Shown: positions 1 to 9,257, counted from the first letter of the stretch. The stretch: DNA of 64,000 nt from CAZMRQ01 sp964568795 (GCA_964568795.1 CAZMRQ010000001.1:25548-89547); one strand, 5' to 3'. The notes: generated by a model from the sequence alone, not told the origin. Made by a program: numbers and translations.

Positions 1-1672
1 AGTCTTTGAGCTGTTCTGGCATTTTTGCTAATTGAAACCCGTAGTCTTTATAGGGCTTCAGGCATTCATCTACTGTTCTCGCCAAATATCCTCCAATAGT
101 GGATATAAAATTTTCTGGCAGAGTTATCTGAGCTGTCTTTTCTAAGATTGAAATGAGGGTCTTTTGAAATGGCTGTTTTAGTATATCAATCTCAGATTGA
201 GGAACATCACTAGACTCCAACTCAGTTATTTTTTGATAGAGTGAATCTAATAAGTTGTTGAGGCGACCAATTTTTGCATGTTCATTGAGAGATGGAAAGG
301 TATCCTCGGTAAAGGGATCCTCTGTGAAGGGATCCTCTGTAAAGGGGTCCTCTGAAAATGGGTCCTCACAAGTTGTATATAGATGAGTGTGTAGCGAGTC
401 TCTTGTAACTGTGTCACGCTGACTTAATTCCAAATCGAGTTGAGATTGCGTGTACTTGCTCAGAATCTCTTCAAGTTGTTCAGAAAATCCATTAACTGTG
501 TCTATTAAATTGTTTTGATGTGATGGACAAAAAGTCCAAATAGACCATAAAAAATTCAGTTTAGTCTCAATGTTTTCAAAAAGATCCGTGGGATTATCCA
601 TGGGCAAGTCGTTCAATTCAGTAGCTTTTTTTTCTAATAATTTCAAAGATTCTGCAGCAGCTTTTTCACACAGATTAGTAAACGCATGAGTAGTTGAAAG
701 ATGACTAACATGATTGCAGGTTTGCAGCCAGGACATGAGTAATTCTGGAAAAGGCATCAGTTTTATTGATATTTCTTGCCGAAGTGAACATATCTGTTGT
801 GTGGATAACTCCCCATTTTCAATAATTCGCTTGTTAGGGATCTGGTCACATATCCAGGAAAAGTAAATTTCTTTTTTTGTATAAAGATCTCGATCTAGGA
901 GAAATGCGGAAATCAGATCAACGGGCAGGTCCTTATTTGTTGTAATTATTTTTTTAATATGTGTGACGACTAAATCAAAATAGCTGTCTAAGTTAGGCGG
1001 CATTGGGCTTCCGCAAAGGAATGAAAGCAATTGACTTAGCAAGTGAGAAATGCGTCCATAGATAAGGATGAGGCATATTTTTATGGGGATATCGTGTTTT
1101 ATTAACAGATAAACCATCTGGATGATGTGAATGACAGGCTGATGGGCTAACTCTGTTATCGAGCCATCTTTAAGGACATTGTTCAAAATACGGTACTCAA
1201 AAGAGAGCTGGCCTAATGCTTTAACTTCTACATTACAATTGAATATTTTTTGGACCATAGTGATAGCGAACTGAAAGATTTGGCTGACACGGGAGAAAGT
1301 AAAGTTGAATAGGTACCAAGCACAATGCCCTATGTTTGTGGCTAAAGACATAGCAGAACTAACGAGATAAGTAGATAAGGCCTTTATATTATATAAGAGT
1401 TTATTGAGAGACTTCTCTGGCAGTGGAGGGCGGGGAAAAAAATTAAAATTCCCCCCTTGTAGAGGGAGGTTGTCAGCGCTGATTTTTTTTTGTATCCAGT
1501 GCCATTTTTGTGTCAAGAGCTCTTGTGGTATTTGCCAACCTTCAGCTATTGAAGTAGAAGCACGATCGATCAACGTTAAGCCATGCTTAACAATCTTATT
1601 AAAGAAGGCTCCAATATGTTGGATACAAGGACGCATTCGATCAAATCTGTTTTTTGGATCATATATGTCCAT
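1..1672 (-). CDS. Orphan protein with tandem EDPF repeats (3' end outside window)
   Basis: An open frame of 557 codons runs without a stop from an ATG at 1672 on the minus strand to the left edge, so the C-terminus is missing. An AAAGGGG Shine-Dalgarno-like stretch precedes the ATG. I recognise no family. Visible features: a mixed hydrophobic/aromatic region around residues 90-160 that may associate with membrane, a largely helical and polar middle, and at about residues 434-459 five consecutive five-residue repeats of the form (S/T/C)EDPF, the last one EDTF. The DNA there is an imperfect 15-bp tandem repeat. Acidic DPF motifs bind the AP-2 appendage in eukaryotic endocytic proteins, so a secreted effector is conceivable; that is inference. 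The frame is long and has a plausible start, so I believe the gene is real. Confidence 0.75.
   Translation of the reverse strand, partial: MDIYDPKNRFDRMRPCIQHIGAFFNKIVKHGLTLIDRASTSIAEGWQIPQELLTQKWHWIQKKISADNLPLQGGNFNFFPRPPLPEKSLNKLLYNIKALSTYLVSSAMSLATNIGHCAWYLFNFTFSRVSQIFQFAITMVQKIFNCNVEVKALGQLSFEYRILNNVLKDGSITELAHQPVIHIIQMVYLLIKHDIPIKICLILIYGRISHLLSQLLSFLCGSPMPPNLDSYFDLVVTHIKKIITTNKDLPVDLISAFLLDRDLYTKKEIYFSWICDQIPNKRIIENGELSTQQICSLRQEISIKLMPFPELLMSWLQTCNHVSHLSTTHAFTNLCEKAAAESLKLLEKKATELNDLPMDNPTDLFENIETKLNFLWSIWTFCPSHQNNLIDTVNGFSEQLEEILSKYTQSQLDLELSQRDTVTRDSLHTHLYTTCEDPFSEDPFTEDPFTEDPFTEDTFPSLNEHAKIGRLNNLLDSLYQKITELESSDVPQSEIDILKQPFQKTLISILEKTAQITLPENFISTIGGYLARTVDECLKPYKDYGFQLAKMPEQLKD
300..373 (-). 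repeat. 15-bp tandem repeat encoding EDPF units
   Basis: Five imperfect 15-bp copies (plus-strand form ATCCTCTGTAAAGGG and variants) lie head to tail, in phase with the reading frame on the minus strand. They encode CEDPF, SEDPF, TEDPF, TEDPF and TEDTF. Synonymous differences between copies suggest the array is maintained as protein sequence, not only by slippage. Confidence 0.85.
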
Positions 1673-1888
1673 AGTTGAAAGCCCCTTTCAATGTCACTAT
1701 TCCAGCAATATCAAATAATAATCATTGTAGGGTATATAATTTTTTCTGTAAAGCCCATTGAAGGATATTGTGTTTTTCAGATGATTGTATGAGATGTATC
1801 TTATTGAAATGAATTAACTAATTCATTTTTTGGTGCGTGTTATACAGATTAGACTATACTACTAATAATGCATAGAGGAGAAGAGGTT

Positions 1889-2356
1889 GTGAGTTTGGGA
1901 ATGAATAAACAAGTGGTGGATGCAAGTATTGCTGTGTTGACGCGGTTGTTGGCAGACAATTATGTTTTGCAGGTAAAGACACAAAGTTATCATTGGCATG
2001 TGGAAGGTTTAGCATTTTATGCATTGCATCAGATGTTTGAGCAACAGTATAATGACCTTGCAGATGCTGCAGACGACATTGCTGAGAGAATACGGGCATT
2101 AGGAGGCAATGCTATCGGTACAATGGCAGGGTTTCTTGAGCAGGCGGCTCTGCAGGAGGATCATCAAGTGCATCAACGCAGTGATGTAGATATGTGCGAA
2201 AATTTGGCGCAAGACCATCTTTCTCTAGTGACAACAGCGCGGGCTCATTTGGAGGAAATAAAGGATTTAGCTGATGAAGCAACCATTGACTTGATCGTTG
2301 GGCGATTGAGAGAGCATGATAAAGCATACTGGATGCTCCAGGCTAGTTGTAGGTAG
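1889..2356 (+). CDS. dps: Dps/ferritin-like DNA-binding starvation protein
   Basis: A Dps-family ferritin-like four-helix protein of about 155 residues. The first helix carries YHWHVEG, followed by ALHQMF, a glutamate, and DDIAERIRALGG. These His, Asp and Glu positions match the inter-subunit ferroxidase site of Dps, which oxidises Fe(II) with peroxide, stores iron and protects DNA as a cytoplasmic dodecamer. I chose the GTG at 1889 because an AGAGGAG Shine-Dalgarno sequence ends 8 nt before it. An upstream in-frame ATG at 1868 would put that site inside the gene, and an ATG at 1901 is also possible. The N-terminus is short and lacks the lysine-rich tail of E. coli Dps, so DNA binding is uncertain. 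It stands alone between the orphan gene and lepA. Confidence 0.88.
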   Translation: MSLGMNKQVVDASIAVLTRLLADNYVLQVKTQSYHWHVEGLAFYALHQMFEQQYNDLADAADDIAERIRALGGNAIGTMAGFLEQAALQEDHQVHQRSDVDMCENLAQDHLSLVTTARAHLEEIKDLADEATIDLIVGRLREHDKAYWMLQASCR

Positions 2357-2457
2357 CTCTTTGCAGGACTATTCTTTATCTAGTCATGCCCAATAGATGA
2401 CAATAGCTCTTGGATCTGCTAGTATTCGTTGAAATCTTTTTCTAGCAAATCTAAAAT

Positions 2458-4251
2458 ATGCAGCATATCCGCAACTTTTCTATTATCGCCCACATTGATC
2501 ATGGCAAATCCACCTTAGCAGATAGGTTGATTGAGATGTGTGGAGGGTTATCTGCTAGGGAAATGAAATCACAGGTTCTCGATGGCATGGAGCTTGAACG
2601 CGAGAAAGGAATCACAATAAAAGCCCAGAGTGTGACTTTGAGTTACTGTGCACAAGATGGAAAAAATTACCAGTTTAATATCATTGATACGCCGGGCCAT
2701 GTTGATTTTTCATATGAAGTGTCACGCTCATTGGCTGCAGTTGAGGGCGCATTGCTTATTGTGGATGCCGCTCAAGGTGTTGAAGCACAAACAGTTGCTG
2801 TGTGTTACACAGCAATCGAACAAAGCTTAGTGATGCTTCCGGTGTTGAACAAAATTGACTTGCCTCAAGCAGACCCTATGAAAGTAGCTGAGCAAATTGA
2901 AGATGTGATCGGCATTGATGCCACTGGTGCAGTGTCTGTGAGTGCAAAAACAGGGGTGGGCTTAAGTGAGCTAATGGAGCGTATTGTGGCCGATATACCT
3001 CCGCCTGAAGGTGATCCAGAAAAACCATTGCAAGCCCTGATTGTTGATTCATGGTTCGATAATTACTTGGGAATAGTCTCATTGGTGCGCATTAAAAACG
3101 GGGCATTAAAAAAAGGGGATAAAATCAAGATCATGTCCACCAATGCTTGTCATGAGGTGACTGATTGTGGTGTTTTCCAGCCTAAGAAATTCTCAAAAAA
3201 ACAATTGGCTTGTGGTGAGGTGGGGTATATTGTTGCAGGGATTAAAGACATTAAAGCTGCTCCTGTGGGAGATACGATTACATTAGATAAGCACGAAGCC
3301 AAGAGCTCATTGCCAGGATTTGCAAGAGCAAAGCCACAAGTCTATGCGGGCCTATTTCCAGTGTCTTCTGAGCTTTTCCCAGCATTTCGTGAAGCGCTAG
3401 AAAAACTCAGTTTGAATGATGCGTCTTTGGACTATGAGATAGAGACATCCGATGCTTTGGGTCATGGGTTTAGATGTGGGTTTTTGGGTTTATTGCATAT
3501 GGAGATCATTAGTGAGCGACTAGATCGTGAGTATGATATGCAATTAATTATGACTGCTCCGACAGTTGTCTACGAGGTGACTTTAAAGACAGGCGAGTTC
3601 GTTCTGGTTGATCGTCCTGGCAATCTGCCTCCAGTGATGAGAATTCAAGAGATAAAAGAGCCGATTGCTCGGGTACAAATTTATACCCCAGAGGCATTTG
3701 TAGGGGATATCCTATCCTTGTGTATGGAGAAGCGAGGGGTACAAAAAGACATGCAATTTATGCCGGGGCAAGTGTCGCTTAATTTTATGATTCCTATGGG
3801 CGAGATTATTCTAGATTTTTTTGATCGACTCAAATCAATTTCGCGCGGCTATGCATCATTGGATTATCATTTTGATCATTACAAGGCAGGTAAATTAGTC
3901 AAGCTTGATTTTCTCATCAATGGTGAGAAGGTCGATGCATTAGCGACTATTGTGCATCAGGAAAAGGCCTATCAAATGGGCAAGGCAATTACTGAGAAAC
4001 TCAAGGAGCTAATCCCCCGGCAGATGTTTGCTATAGCAATACAGGCAGTCGTTGGCGCTAAGATCATTTCTCGAGAAACAGTCTCTGCTATGCGTAAGAA
4101 TGTTTTGGCAAAATGTTATGGAGGAGACGTGAGTCGGAAGAAGAAGTTATTGGCCAAACAAGCAAAAGGAAAAAAGAGAATGAAGCAATTTGGACGTGTA
4201 TCGATCCCTCAGGAAGCATTTCTGGCTGTATTGAAGCTCAATGATAAGTAA
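2458..4251 (+). CDS. lepA: Elongation factor 4 (LepA), back-translocating GTPase
   Basis: Full-length LepA/EF4 (597 aa; the family is about 600). It is a ribosome-bound GTPase of the EF-G group acting on stalled or mistranslocated ribosomes. The P-loop AHIDHGKS is at residues 11-18, G3 DTPGH at 77-81 and G4 NKID near 131. An EF-Tu-like domain 2, EF-G-like domains III and V, and the LepA-specific basic C-terminal domain (RKKKLLAKQAKGKKRMKQFG) follow. It begins the lepA-lepB-rnc-era block, the usual gammaproteobacterial order, and an 84-nt gap separates it from lepB. The ATG at 2458 directly precedes the conserved MQHIRNFSIIAHIDHGKS start. No clear Shine-Dalgarno is seen. Confidence 0.98.
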   Translation: MQHIRNFSIIAHIDHGKSTLADRLIEMCGGLSAREMKSQVLDGMELEREKGITIKAQSVTLSYCAQDGKNYQFNIIDTPGHVDFSYEVSRSLAAVEGALLIVDAAQGVEAQTVAVCYTAIEQSLVMLPVLNKIDLPQADPMKVAEQIEDVIGIDATGAVSVSAKTGVGLSELMERIVADIPPPEGDPEKPLQALIVDSWFDNYLGIVSLVRIKNGALKKGDKIKIMSTNACHEVTDCGVFQPKKFSKKQLACGEVGYIVAGIKDIKAAPVGDTITLDKHEAKSSLPGFARAKPQVYAGLFPVSSELFPAFREALEKLSLNDASLDYEIETSDALGHGFRCGFLGLLHMEIISERLDREYDMQLIMTAPTVVYEVTLKTGEFVLVDRPGNLPPVMRIQEIKEPIARVQIYTPEAFVGDILSLCMEKRGVQKDMQFMPGQVSLNFMIPMGEIILDFFDRLKSISRGYASLDYHFDHYKAGKLVKLDFLINGEKVDALATIVHQEKAYQMGKAITEKLKELIPRQMFAIAIQAVVGAKIISRETVSAMRKNVLAKCYGGDVSRKKKLLAKQAKGKKRMKQFGRVSIPQEAFLAVLKLNDK

Positions 4252-4335
4252 TAATCTTGATGAAAGTCGTCTAATTTTATAGAATTTGTTCCTAATTTAC
4301 CTTATGATGGTGAATGATATTTGGAGACTTGATGC

Positions 4336-5244
4336 ATGATACAATTGCTTACTTCTTGGACACCTATTGCTGCTATTTTGTTAGGGGCTTTTTGTGTGAT
4401 ACAGCGTTTTATACAGCCTAAAGGCGCTCAGCATTCATGGTTGGAAGGATGTGATCGGTATTTCTTGTTGCTATTAGGCATTACTGGCTTATTGATTAAG
4501 GGCGTTGAGTGGACCTTGACGGTCGCTACTTTTTCTTTGATTGCAGGGTATTTGGTTGATCGTTTCTTTTTAAGTCGACGCCGCCGACATAAATCAAATT
4601 ATGCTAATATAATCAAAGAGTATGTCTGGGTGTTTTTGGTTATATGGCTGGTTCGTTCATTTTTTGTTCAACCATACCGAGTGCCCTCAGGCTCTCTTGA
4701 ACCAACAGTGTATCCAGGAGACTTCTTGCTGGTAAATCAATTTAAATATGGCTTTCGTTTTCCAATATGGAATGCAGAGTTTATTCCTGTTGATACGCCT
4801 AAGAGGGGTGATATTACTGTGTTCCATTACCCCAAAGACCCCAATACGCTTTTTGTGAAAAGGGTGATAGGATTGCCGGGAGATCACATTCAGTACCAGC
4901 ATAAAAAATTGTTTATTAATGGCAAAGAGATTAAGCGCAAGTACGTGGATAACAGCGTCACTTTAGATAATCCTAATCTGGTTGAGTTATGGGATGAATA
5001 TCTGAATGGTGTTGAACATCAGGTCTATGTCAATCCAAGAGCTAATTATGGAGAGGATGTTGATACCTTTGTGCCAAAAGACCATTATTTTGTTATGGGA
5101 GACAACCGCGATGGCAGCCATGACTCACGCCATTGGGGGTTTGTATCACGGTCTCACTTGGTGGGCAAAGCAATGCTGATTTGGTTGAGTATTGATGACG
5201 TTAAGTGGCGAATACGTTTTAATCGGATTGGCACGTGGATTTAG
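4336..5244 (+). CDS. lepB: Signal peptidase I
   Basis: Inner-membrane serine protease that removes signal peptides from Sec/Tat-exported proteins. At 302 aa it is close to E. coli LepB. Two hydrophobic stretches lie in the first 80 residues, then a basic loop (RRRRHK) and a membrane segment near 95-110. The catalytic serine is Ser120 in PSGSLEP; most enzymes have Met after it, here Leu. The general base is Lys175 in FVKRVIGLPGD. MGDNRDGSHDSR near the end is the conserved box E. It would process the secreted peptides of the 40.7-43.5 kb array and the other signal-peptide proteins here. The last 10 nt overlap the GTG start of rnc, so translation is probably coupled. Confidence 0.97.
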   Translation: MIQLLTSWTPIAAILLGAFCVIQRFIQPKGAQHSWLEGCDRYFLLLLGITGLLIKGVEWTLTVATFSLIAGYLVDRFFLSRRRRHKSNYANIIKEYVWVFLVIWLVRSFFVQPYRVPSGSLEPTVYPGDFLLVNQFKYGFRFPIWNAEFIPVDTPKRGDITVFHYPKDPNTLFVKRVIGLPGDHIQYQHKKLFINGKEIKRKYVDNSVTLDNPNLVELWDEYLNGVEHQVYVNPRANYGEDVDTFVPKDHYFVMGDNRDGSHDSRHWGFVSRSHLVGKAMLIWLSIDDVKWRIRFNRIGTWI

Positions 5245-5888
5245 AACAGTTTGAAAAGATTATCAAGTATAGCTTTCAGAAAAAAGACCTTTTGCAGCAA
5301 GCTTTGACTCATAAGAGCTTTGGCTCACCTCATTATGAGAGGCTGGAATTTCTAGGGGATAGTTTATTAAATACGTGGGTGAGTATTTGGCTGATGCGCT
5401 TATTTCCTCATTTGTCTGAAGGAAGATTGTCGTTAATGCGTGCGTCCATTATCTCTCGAAAAACACTAGCTGAGCTAGGAAATAAGTGGAATGCTATGAC
5501 TTATTGCAGGCAGTCTTTGCCCAAGAGTCATCAAAAAAATGCCAAGAGCGGAATTGCAGCTGATTGTGTGGAGTCAGTCACAGCTGCTGTGTATTTAGAT
5601 TCAGATTGGCAAACATGCGGGCAATTTTTATGGTGCTGGTTTGAAAAGATGTGTCATAATGCGCATCATGCAAAGTTACATGATAAAACAGCACTGCAGC
5701 AATGGTGCCAGAAAAGGTCTCTTTCTTTGCCTGAGTACTCCAGTAAGCCATTGGCGCAGGGATTTGAGGTTGTCTGCGCTATAGAAGGCATCTCTCATAA
5801 AGTCAAAGAACACGGATCGAGTAAACGGGAAGCAGAGCTACTCGCCGCTAAAGGAATGAGGCTCTGGTTGGAGAAACACAAGTGTTAA
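5235..5888 (+). CDS. rnc: Ribonuclease III
   Basis: Double-strand-specific endoribonuclease that processes rRNA precursors and structured mRNAs. At 217 aa it matches the family (about 225). The signature ERLEFLGDS has acidic residues Glu35, Glu38 and Asp42, and the second half of the Mg-binding site is in ADCVESVTAAVYLD. A C-terminal dsRNA-binding domain ends in SSKREAELLAAKGM. The start is the GTG at 5235, inside the end of lepB. The stop overlaps the start of era by 7 nt, as in the usual rnc-era operon. No key residue is missing. Confidence 0.97.
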   Translation: MDLEQFEKIIKYSFQKKDLLQQALTHKSFGSPHYERLEFLGDSLLNTWVSIWLMRLFPHLSEGRLSLMRASIISRKTLAELGNKWNAMTYCRQSLPKSHQKNAKSGIAADCVESVTAAVYLDSDWQTCGQFLWCWFEKMCHNAHHAKLHDKTALQQWCQKRSLSLPEYSSKPLAQGFEVVCAIEGISHKVKEHGSSKREAELLAAKGMRLWLEKHKC

Positions 5889-6727
5889 AAACCTGTGCGC
5901 TGGTCGGGCGTCCGAATGTCGGGAAATCAACGTTACTGAATGCTTGGATTAATAAGCCGTTAGCTATTGTATCATCGAAGCCACAAACAACATGGTATGA
6001 AGTGGAGGGTGTTGCGAAGCTAGGCCCTGACTCATGGCTGATTGTTGACACGCCAGGCTTGCATAGCACCTATCACCGTGCGCAAAACAAACAAATGAAC
6101 CGCATCGCAAAATCTGTCATGGATATGCAGGATGCCATCCTTATGTTGGTTCGATGTGGGCAGTGGACAGAGATGGATCAATGGGTGTGTGATCAATTGG
6201 CACACTTTGATAAGCCAAAGATATGTGTCGTTAATCAGATAGACCGTATGCCAGGAAAAGTGGTTGATTTTTTTCAAGATATTCCATCTGGCCTGTTTCA
6301 AGATGTGGTTCCTATCTCTGCATTAAAAAAGACAAATTTAGACCTATTAGCTGTTTCTATGAATCAGCTACCTATCCAGCCCCATGAGGAGCAAGTAGAG
6401 CAGCCATCAATCAAGTTCCTAGCTCAGGAAATGGTTCGTGAGCAAATTATGCGCTACACTCACAAAGAAATACCTTATTCAGTAGAAGTAGAGGTTTTCA
6501 TGGTGCAAACAATCAAGGAGGCGTGTCATATTGAGGTGAAGTTGCATGTGGTGCATCAAAGCCAGAAGAAGGTCCTAGTAGGCAGCCAAGGACAAATGAT
6601 TAAGCGAATTGGCATTGGCGCAAGACACCGTCTGCAAGATATTCTGGACACGCCAGTGGTGCTAAAATTGTGGGTATCTATTAGCAAAAACAAGCAAAGA
6701 AGGGCAGGAGACTCTCATGGTCGTTGA
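5882..6727 (+). CDS. era: GTPase Era
   Basis: Era binds the 3' end of 16S rRNA and helps 30S maturation. The 281-aa protein has a P-loop GRPNVGKS (residues 9-16), G3 DTPG and a C-terminal KH RNA-binding domain with VGSQGQMIKRIG. Two departures stand out: G4 is NQID instead of NKxD, and the G2/switch I segment reads QTTWYEVEG where Era normally has an arginine after QTT. The N-terminus is also short, with GTG at 5882 leaving only eight residues before the P-loop. Position right behind rnc makes the assignment secure. RecO, often next in this operon, is instead at 50.5 kb. Confidence 0.96.
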   Translation: MLKTCALVGRPNVGKSTLLNAWINKPLAIVSSKPQTTWYEVEGVAKLGPDSWLIVDTPGLHSTYHRAQNKQMNRIAKSVMDMQDAILMLVRCGQWTEMDQWVCDQLAHFDKPKICVVNQIDRMPGKVVDFFQDIPSGLFQDVVPISALKKTNLDLLAVSMNQLPIQPHEEQVEQPSIKFLAQEMVREQIMRYTHKEIPYSVEVEVFMVQTIKEACHIEVKLHVVHQSQKKVLVGSQGQMIKRIGIGARHRLQDILDTPVVLKLWVSISKNKQRRAGDSHGR

Positions 6728-8021
6728 GAACAGAGTCTACCACAAAGTCATGTCTTTGACTCTTTTGTCTGTGCTGGCTGCTTTTTTCACTTATCAGGTT
6801 GATGCATGGGTAGGGAAGAATTTGGGGGCAGTAGTTTACGGTGATTTCAAGGTGGTCGTGAGGGTTTTTCACTTAGTGGGCCATATTGGTTTATTGGGTC
6901 AGGACACAATGATGATCATGCAGGCCAGTCAGTATAATAAGAAGAAAGAATGGGCGCTTTTTCGAGGACTTTTTGTATGGATACAACGAACGTACACGTG
7001 GCGGATGCTTGCCTTTTATGGTGTTCTTTTAGCAGTGAAGTGTGTCTATGATTTTAATCCAAAGTTTTTTTATCACCTCCTTAATTCGCTGGATCATCCT
7101 GGCTTTAGCCATTCTATGATATTTATATTATCTGCAGTGCCTTTTTTGGTGGCAGCAACATTATTTGAGAAATTTTTTATTTTTAGACGATTCTTTTATT
7201 TAGCACTTGCACCCAAGTCATTTTTTCTTCCACTGATATACCTGTTTTATGCTTACATATTTTCCATTGACTGGAATTTAGAAACAGCAGTGCATCTTTA
7301 CGGTTATGCCTTTATCACCATTGCATTGTTTGATGCGGTGGTATATTGGCGACTCAAATTGCCAACGAACAAAAGTCATGTCATTAAAAGCAAGTCTTGG
7401 TGGCATATTAGTTTACAATTTTATTCAACCAGTTTATTGGTCACTTCAGGGCGTTCAGTCACACTATTCTTATTGGAATTTTTAGGTGTCGATGAAGCAG
7501 CTGTGGGGTACTTTGCTGCTATTTCTGCGATTATTGCTATTTTTCATCTTATAGTGAAGCCTGTCGAGAGTTTCTTGCGTCCATATATTAGTCAATTACT
7601 GCAAGATGAACCGAAAGATTTTCGCCATATATTAGCTCGGTGTAATGTCATTCGTTATGGGTTGTGTTCGGTTCTTTATGCCATTATTTTATTGAGCCCT
7701 TCTTTTATTTTATCATTTTATGGCAAGACTTTTTTGCCGGCTGTCAAACCACTGCTATTTGCTGCAACATGTTTTTATATTTATACTTTGGGTCAGCCAA
7801 ATATAGACTTGCTGTCTTATGCAGGTTATCAAAAAGACAGCATGCAGTGTGTGTGGGGGCAACTTATATGCTCGGTTTTTTTAGCTGTTGTTTTGATTCC
7901 TAAAATAGGCATATGGGGGGCTGTTTTGGCTGATGGCTTGACAATGATTTTGTTAGTTGTTCTTGCAGGCATAATAGCTAAGAAGAGACTTGGGAGGCAG
8001 GCATGGTTTGTCCTGAAATAG
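6717..8021 (+). CDS. Polytopic membrane protein, MOP flippase (polysaccharide exporter) type
   Basis: A 434-aa protein with about ten to twelve hydrophobic segments across its length and short basic loops, the profile of the MOP flippase superfamily that moves lipid-linked sugars or peptidoglycan precursors across the inner membrane. A YGDFK motif in the first periplasmic loop is shared with the 446-aa protein at 51179-52519 (YGDYK), so the two are probably distant paralogues. The substrate is unknown. The ATG at 6717 is preceded by AGGAG and overlaps the end of era by 11 nt, which puts it in the lepA-era transcription unit, an unusual place for such a gene. Confidence 0.7.
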   Translation: MVVENRVYHKVMSLTLLSVLAAFFTYQVDAWVGKNLGAVVYGDFKVVVRVFHLVGHIGLLGQDTMMIMQASQYNKKKEWALFRGLFVWIQRTYTWRMLAFYGVLLAVKCVYDFNPKFFYHLLNSLDHPGFSHSMIFILSAVPFLVAATLFEKFFIFRRFFYLALAPKSFFLPLIYLFYAYIFSIDWNLETAVHLYGYAFITIALFDAVVYWRLKLPTNKSHVIKSKSWWHISLQFYSTSLLVTSGRSVTLFLLEFLGVDEAAVGYFAAISAIIAIFHLIVKPVESFLRPYISQLLQDEPKDFRHILARCNVIRYGLCSVLYAIILLSPSFILSFYGKTFLPAVKPLLFAATCFYIYTLGQPNIDLLSYAGYQKDSMQCVWGQLICSVFLAVVLIPKIGIWGAVLADGLTMILLVVLAGIIAKKRLGRQAWFVLK

Positions 8022-8281
8022 GCCTGCATTGGTCTGATTTGGTTGGTTTTATTGGTTTTTTTCTTCTTATTTCTTCTTACTTTTTTCTTCAGCAGAAGTG
8101 GTTGATGCAAGACAGTTTTACTTACTCTTTCATCAATCTTCTGGTGGCAATTTTCATTGGGGTCAGTCTGATCTATCGGCCGAATTATGTGAGTATTACT
8201 GTCGAGATATTTTGGGGTTTGATTAGTCTTTGGGGGTGTTGGAAGAATTGGCCTGGGCAGAAGGTGTCCTTAGTGAAGTGA
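8003..8281 (+). CDS. Small CBU_0592-type membrane protein
   Basis: A 92-aa protein with three hydrophobic helices (approximately residues 12-30, 41-58 and 64-83) and a WSDLVGFIGFFLLISSYFF beginning. This resembles the short CBU_0592-like family found next to transport or membrane genes in Coxiella and other proteobacteria; no biochemical function is known. It overlaps the preceding flippase-like gene by 19 nt and its last 59 nt overlap, tail to tail, the 3' end of epmB on the other strand. The family assignment is from memory of the pattern and is moderate. Confidence 0.65.
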   Translation: MVCPEIGLHWSDLVGFIGFFLLISSYFFLQQKWLMQDSFTYSFINLLVAIFIGVSLIYRPNYVSITVEIFWGLISLWGCWKNWPGQKVSLVK

Positions 8282-9257
8282 TGTGTGTTTTTGATTTCTC
8301 TCCAGGGTATTCTCGCACATACTTGGGGACGAGATAGCCAGGCAGGCGTGATTGCATTTCCTGAGCAATGAATAAACCTTTCTCCATACTGACTTCGAAG
8401 TGCGCCGCACCATGAACGGGGTCTAAATGATGCAGGTAGTATGGTTGGATATGATTGTCAATCAGCTGGTAGCTTAGCTCGCTCAGTATTTTTGCTGAGT
8501 CATTGATTGAGGCCAATAGAACGCTTTGATTATACAGTCGGGTTCCTCGGTCTTTTAACTTTTTAGCTGCATTCCCTATCAGTGGATGGCATTCCTGTGG
8601 ATGGTTTATGTGATAGACCAGAGATAAGCGTGGGCCAAGTGACTCGGCGACAGCAAGTAAACCTTCGTCGATACGACTTGGAATCACAGAGGGAAGCCGT
8701 GAATGGATGCGGAGCAGTTTAACCGAGGGTATAGCCATTAAGTTTTCACACCATAGTTTGATGTTTTCATTACTAAGCATAAGCGGATCGCCACCGCTCA
8801 TAATGACTTCATGAATGCTGTGTTTATTGCAGTAGGCGCTAATCTCATCCATGTTTTTAAGTGAGGCTATCATAGAAGAATAGGGCGCATGCCGTCTAAA
8901 ACAATATCGGCAGTTAATTGCACAAGCAGCTGACATAATAAGAAGTATTCGGTGTTTATACTTGTGATAAACTCCTGGGATCGGCGTGAACTTAGCTTCC
9001 TGAAGTGGTTCTGTGGTATAGCCATCAGTGAGACTCAGCTCAATTTTCTGGGTCAAAATTTGTTTGAGAAGAGGGTCTTGATGGTTTTTTTTATTGATCA
9101 AAGAGCAGTAGAATTTGGAGGCAACAAATGGGAAGTCACTATTTATATCAATATCATATGGAAGATCGTCTTCTGTTATTTCCAGAAATGACAAGAAAGA
9201 TTCAACTGAGCGAATGGAGTCGCGTAGCTCGTTTTTCCAGTGCATGGTTAGTCGCAC
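8223..9257 (-). CDS. epmB: EF-P beta-lysylation protein EpmB (lysine 2,3-aminomutase-like radical SAM enzyme)
   Basis: Radical SAM aminomutase that converts (S)-alpha-lysine to (R)-beta-lysine for EF-P modification. The 4Fe-4S motif CAINCRYC (Cys112, 116, 119) is followed by FRRHAPYSS. YHINHPQE and GIRLYNQSVLL-like blocks (here RLYNQSVLLASIND) and YYLHHLDPVHGAAHF are typical of EpmB/KamA. It lacks the long C-terminal domain of catabolic KamA, as EpmB does. The likely start is either M1 or M5 (MHWKNELRDSI). After the conserved PGEKSKTHI the protein has a 17-residue tail that lies almost wholly in the antisense overlap with the small membrane gene. efp and epmA are 1.5 kb away on the other strand, supporting the assignment. 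Confidence 0.95.
   Translation of the reverse strand: MRLTMHWKNELRDSIRSVESFLSFLEITEDDLPYDIDINSDFPFVASKFYCSLINKKNHQDPLLKQILTQKIELSLTDGYTTEPLQEAKFTPIPGVYHKYKHRILLIMSAACAINCRYCFRRHAPYSSMIASLKNMDEISAYCNKHSIHEVIMSGGDPLMLSNENIKLWCENLMAIPSVKLLRIHSRLPSVIPSRIDEGLLAVAESLGPRLSLVYHINHPQECHPLIGNAAKKLKDRGTRLYNQSVLLASINDSAKILSELSYQLIDNHIQPYYLHHLDPVHGAAHFEVSMEKGLFIAQEMQSRLPGYLVPKYVREYPGEKSKTHITSLRTPSAQANSSNTPKD

Noticed and set aside
1404..1718. 104-aa plus-strand frame
   Set aside because: It lies antisense to the start of the long minus-strand orphan gene, which has a much longer frame and a ribosome site.
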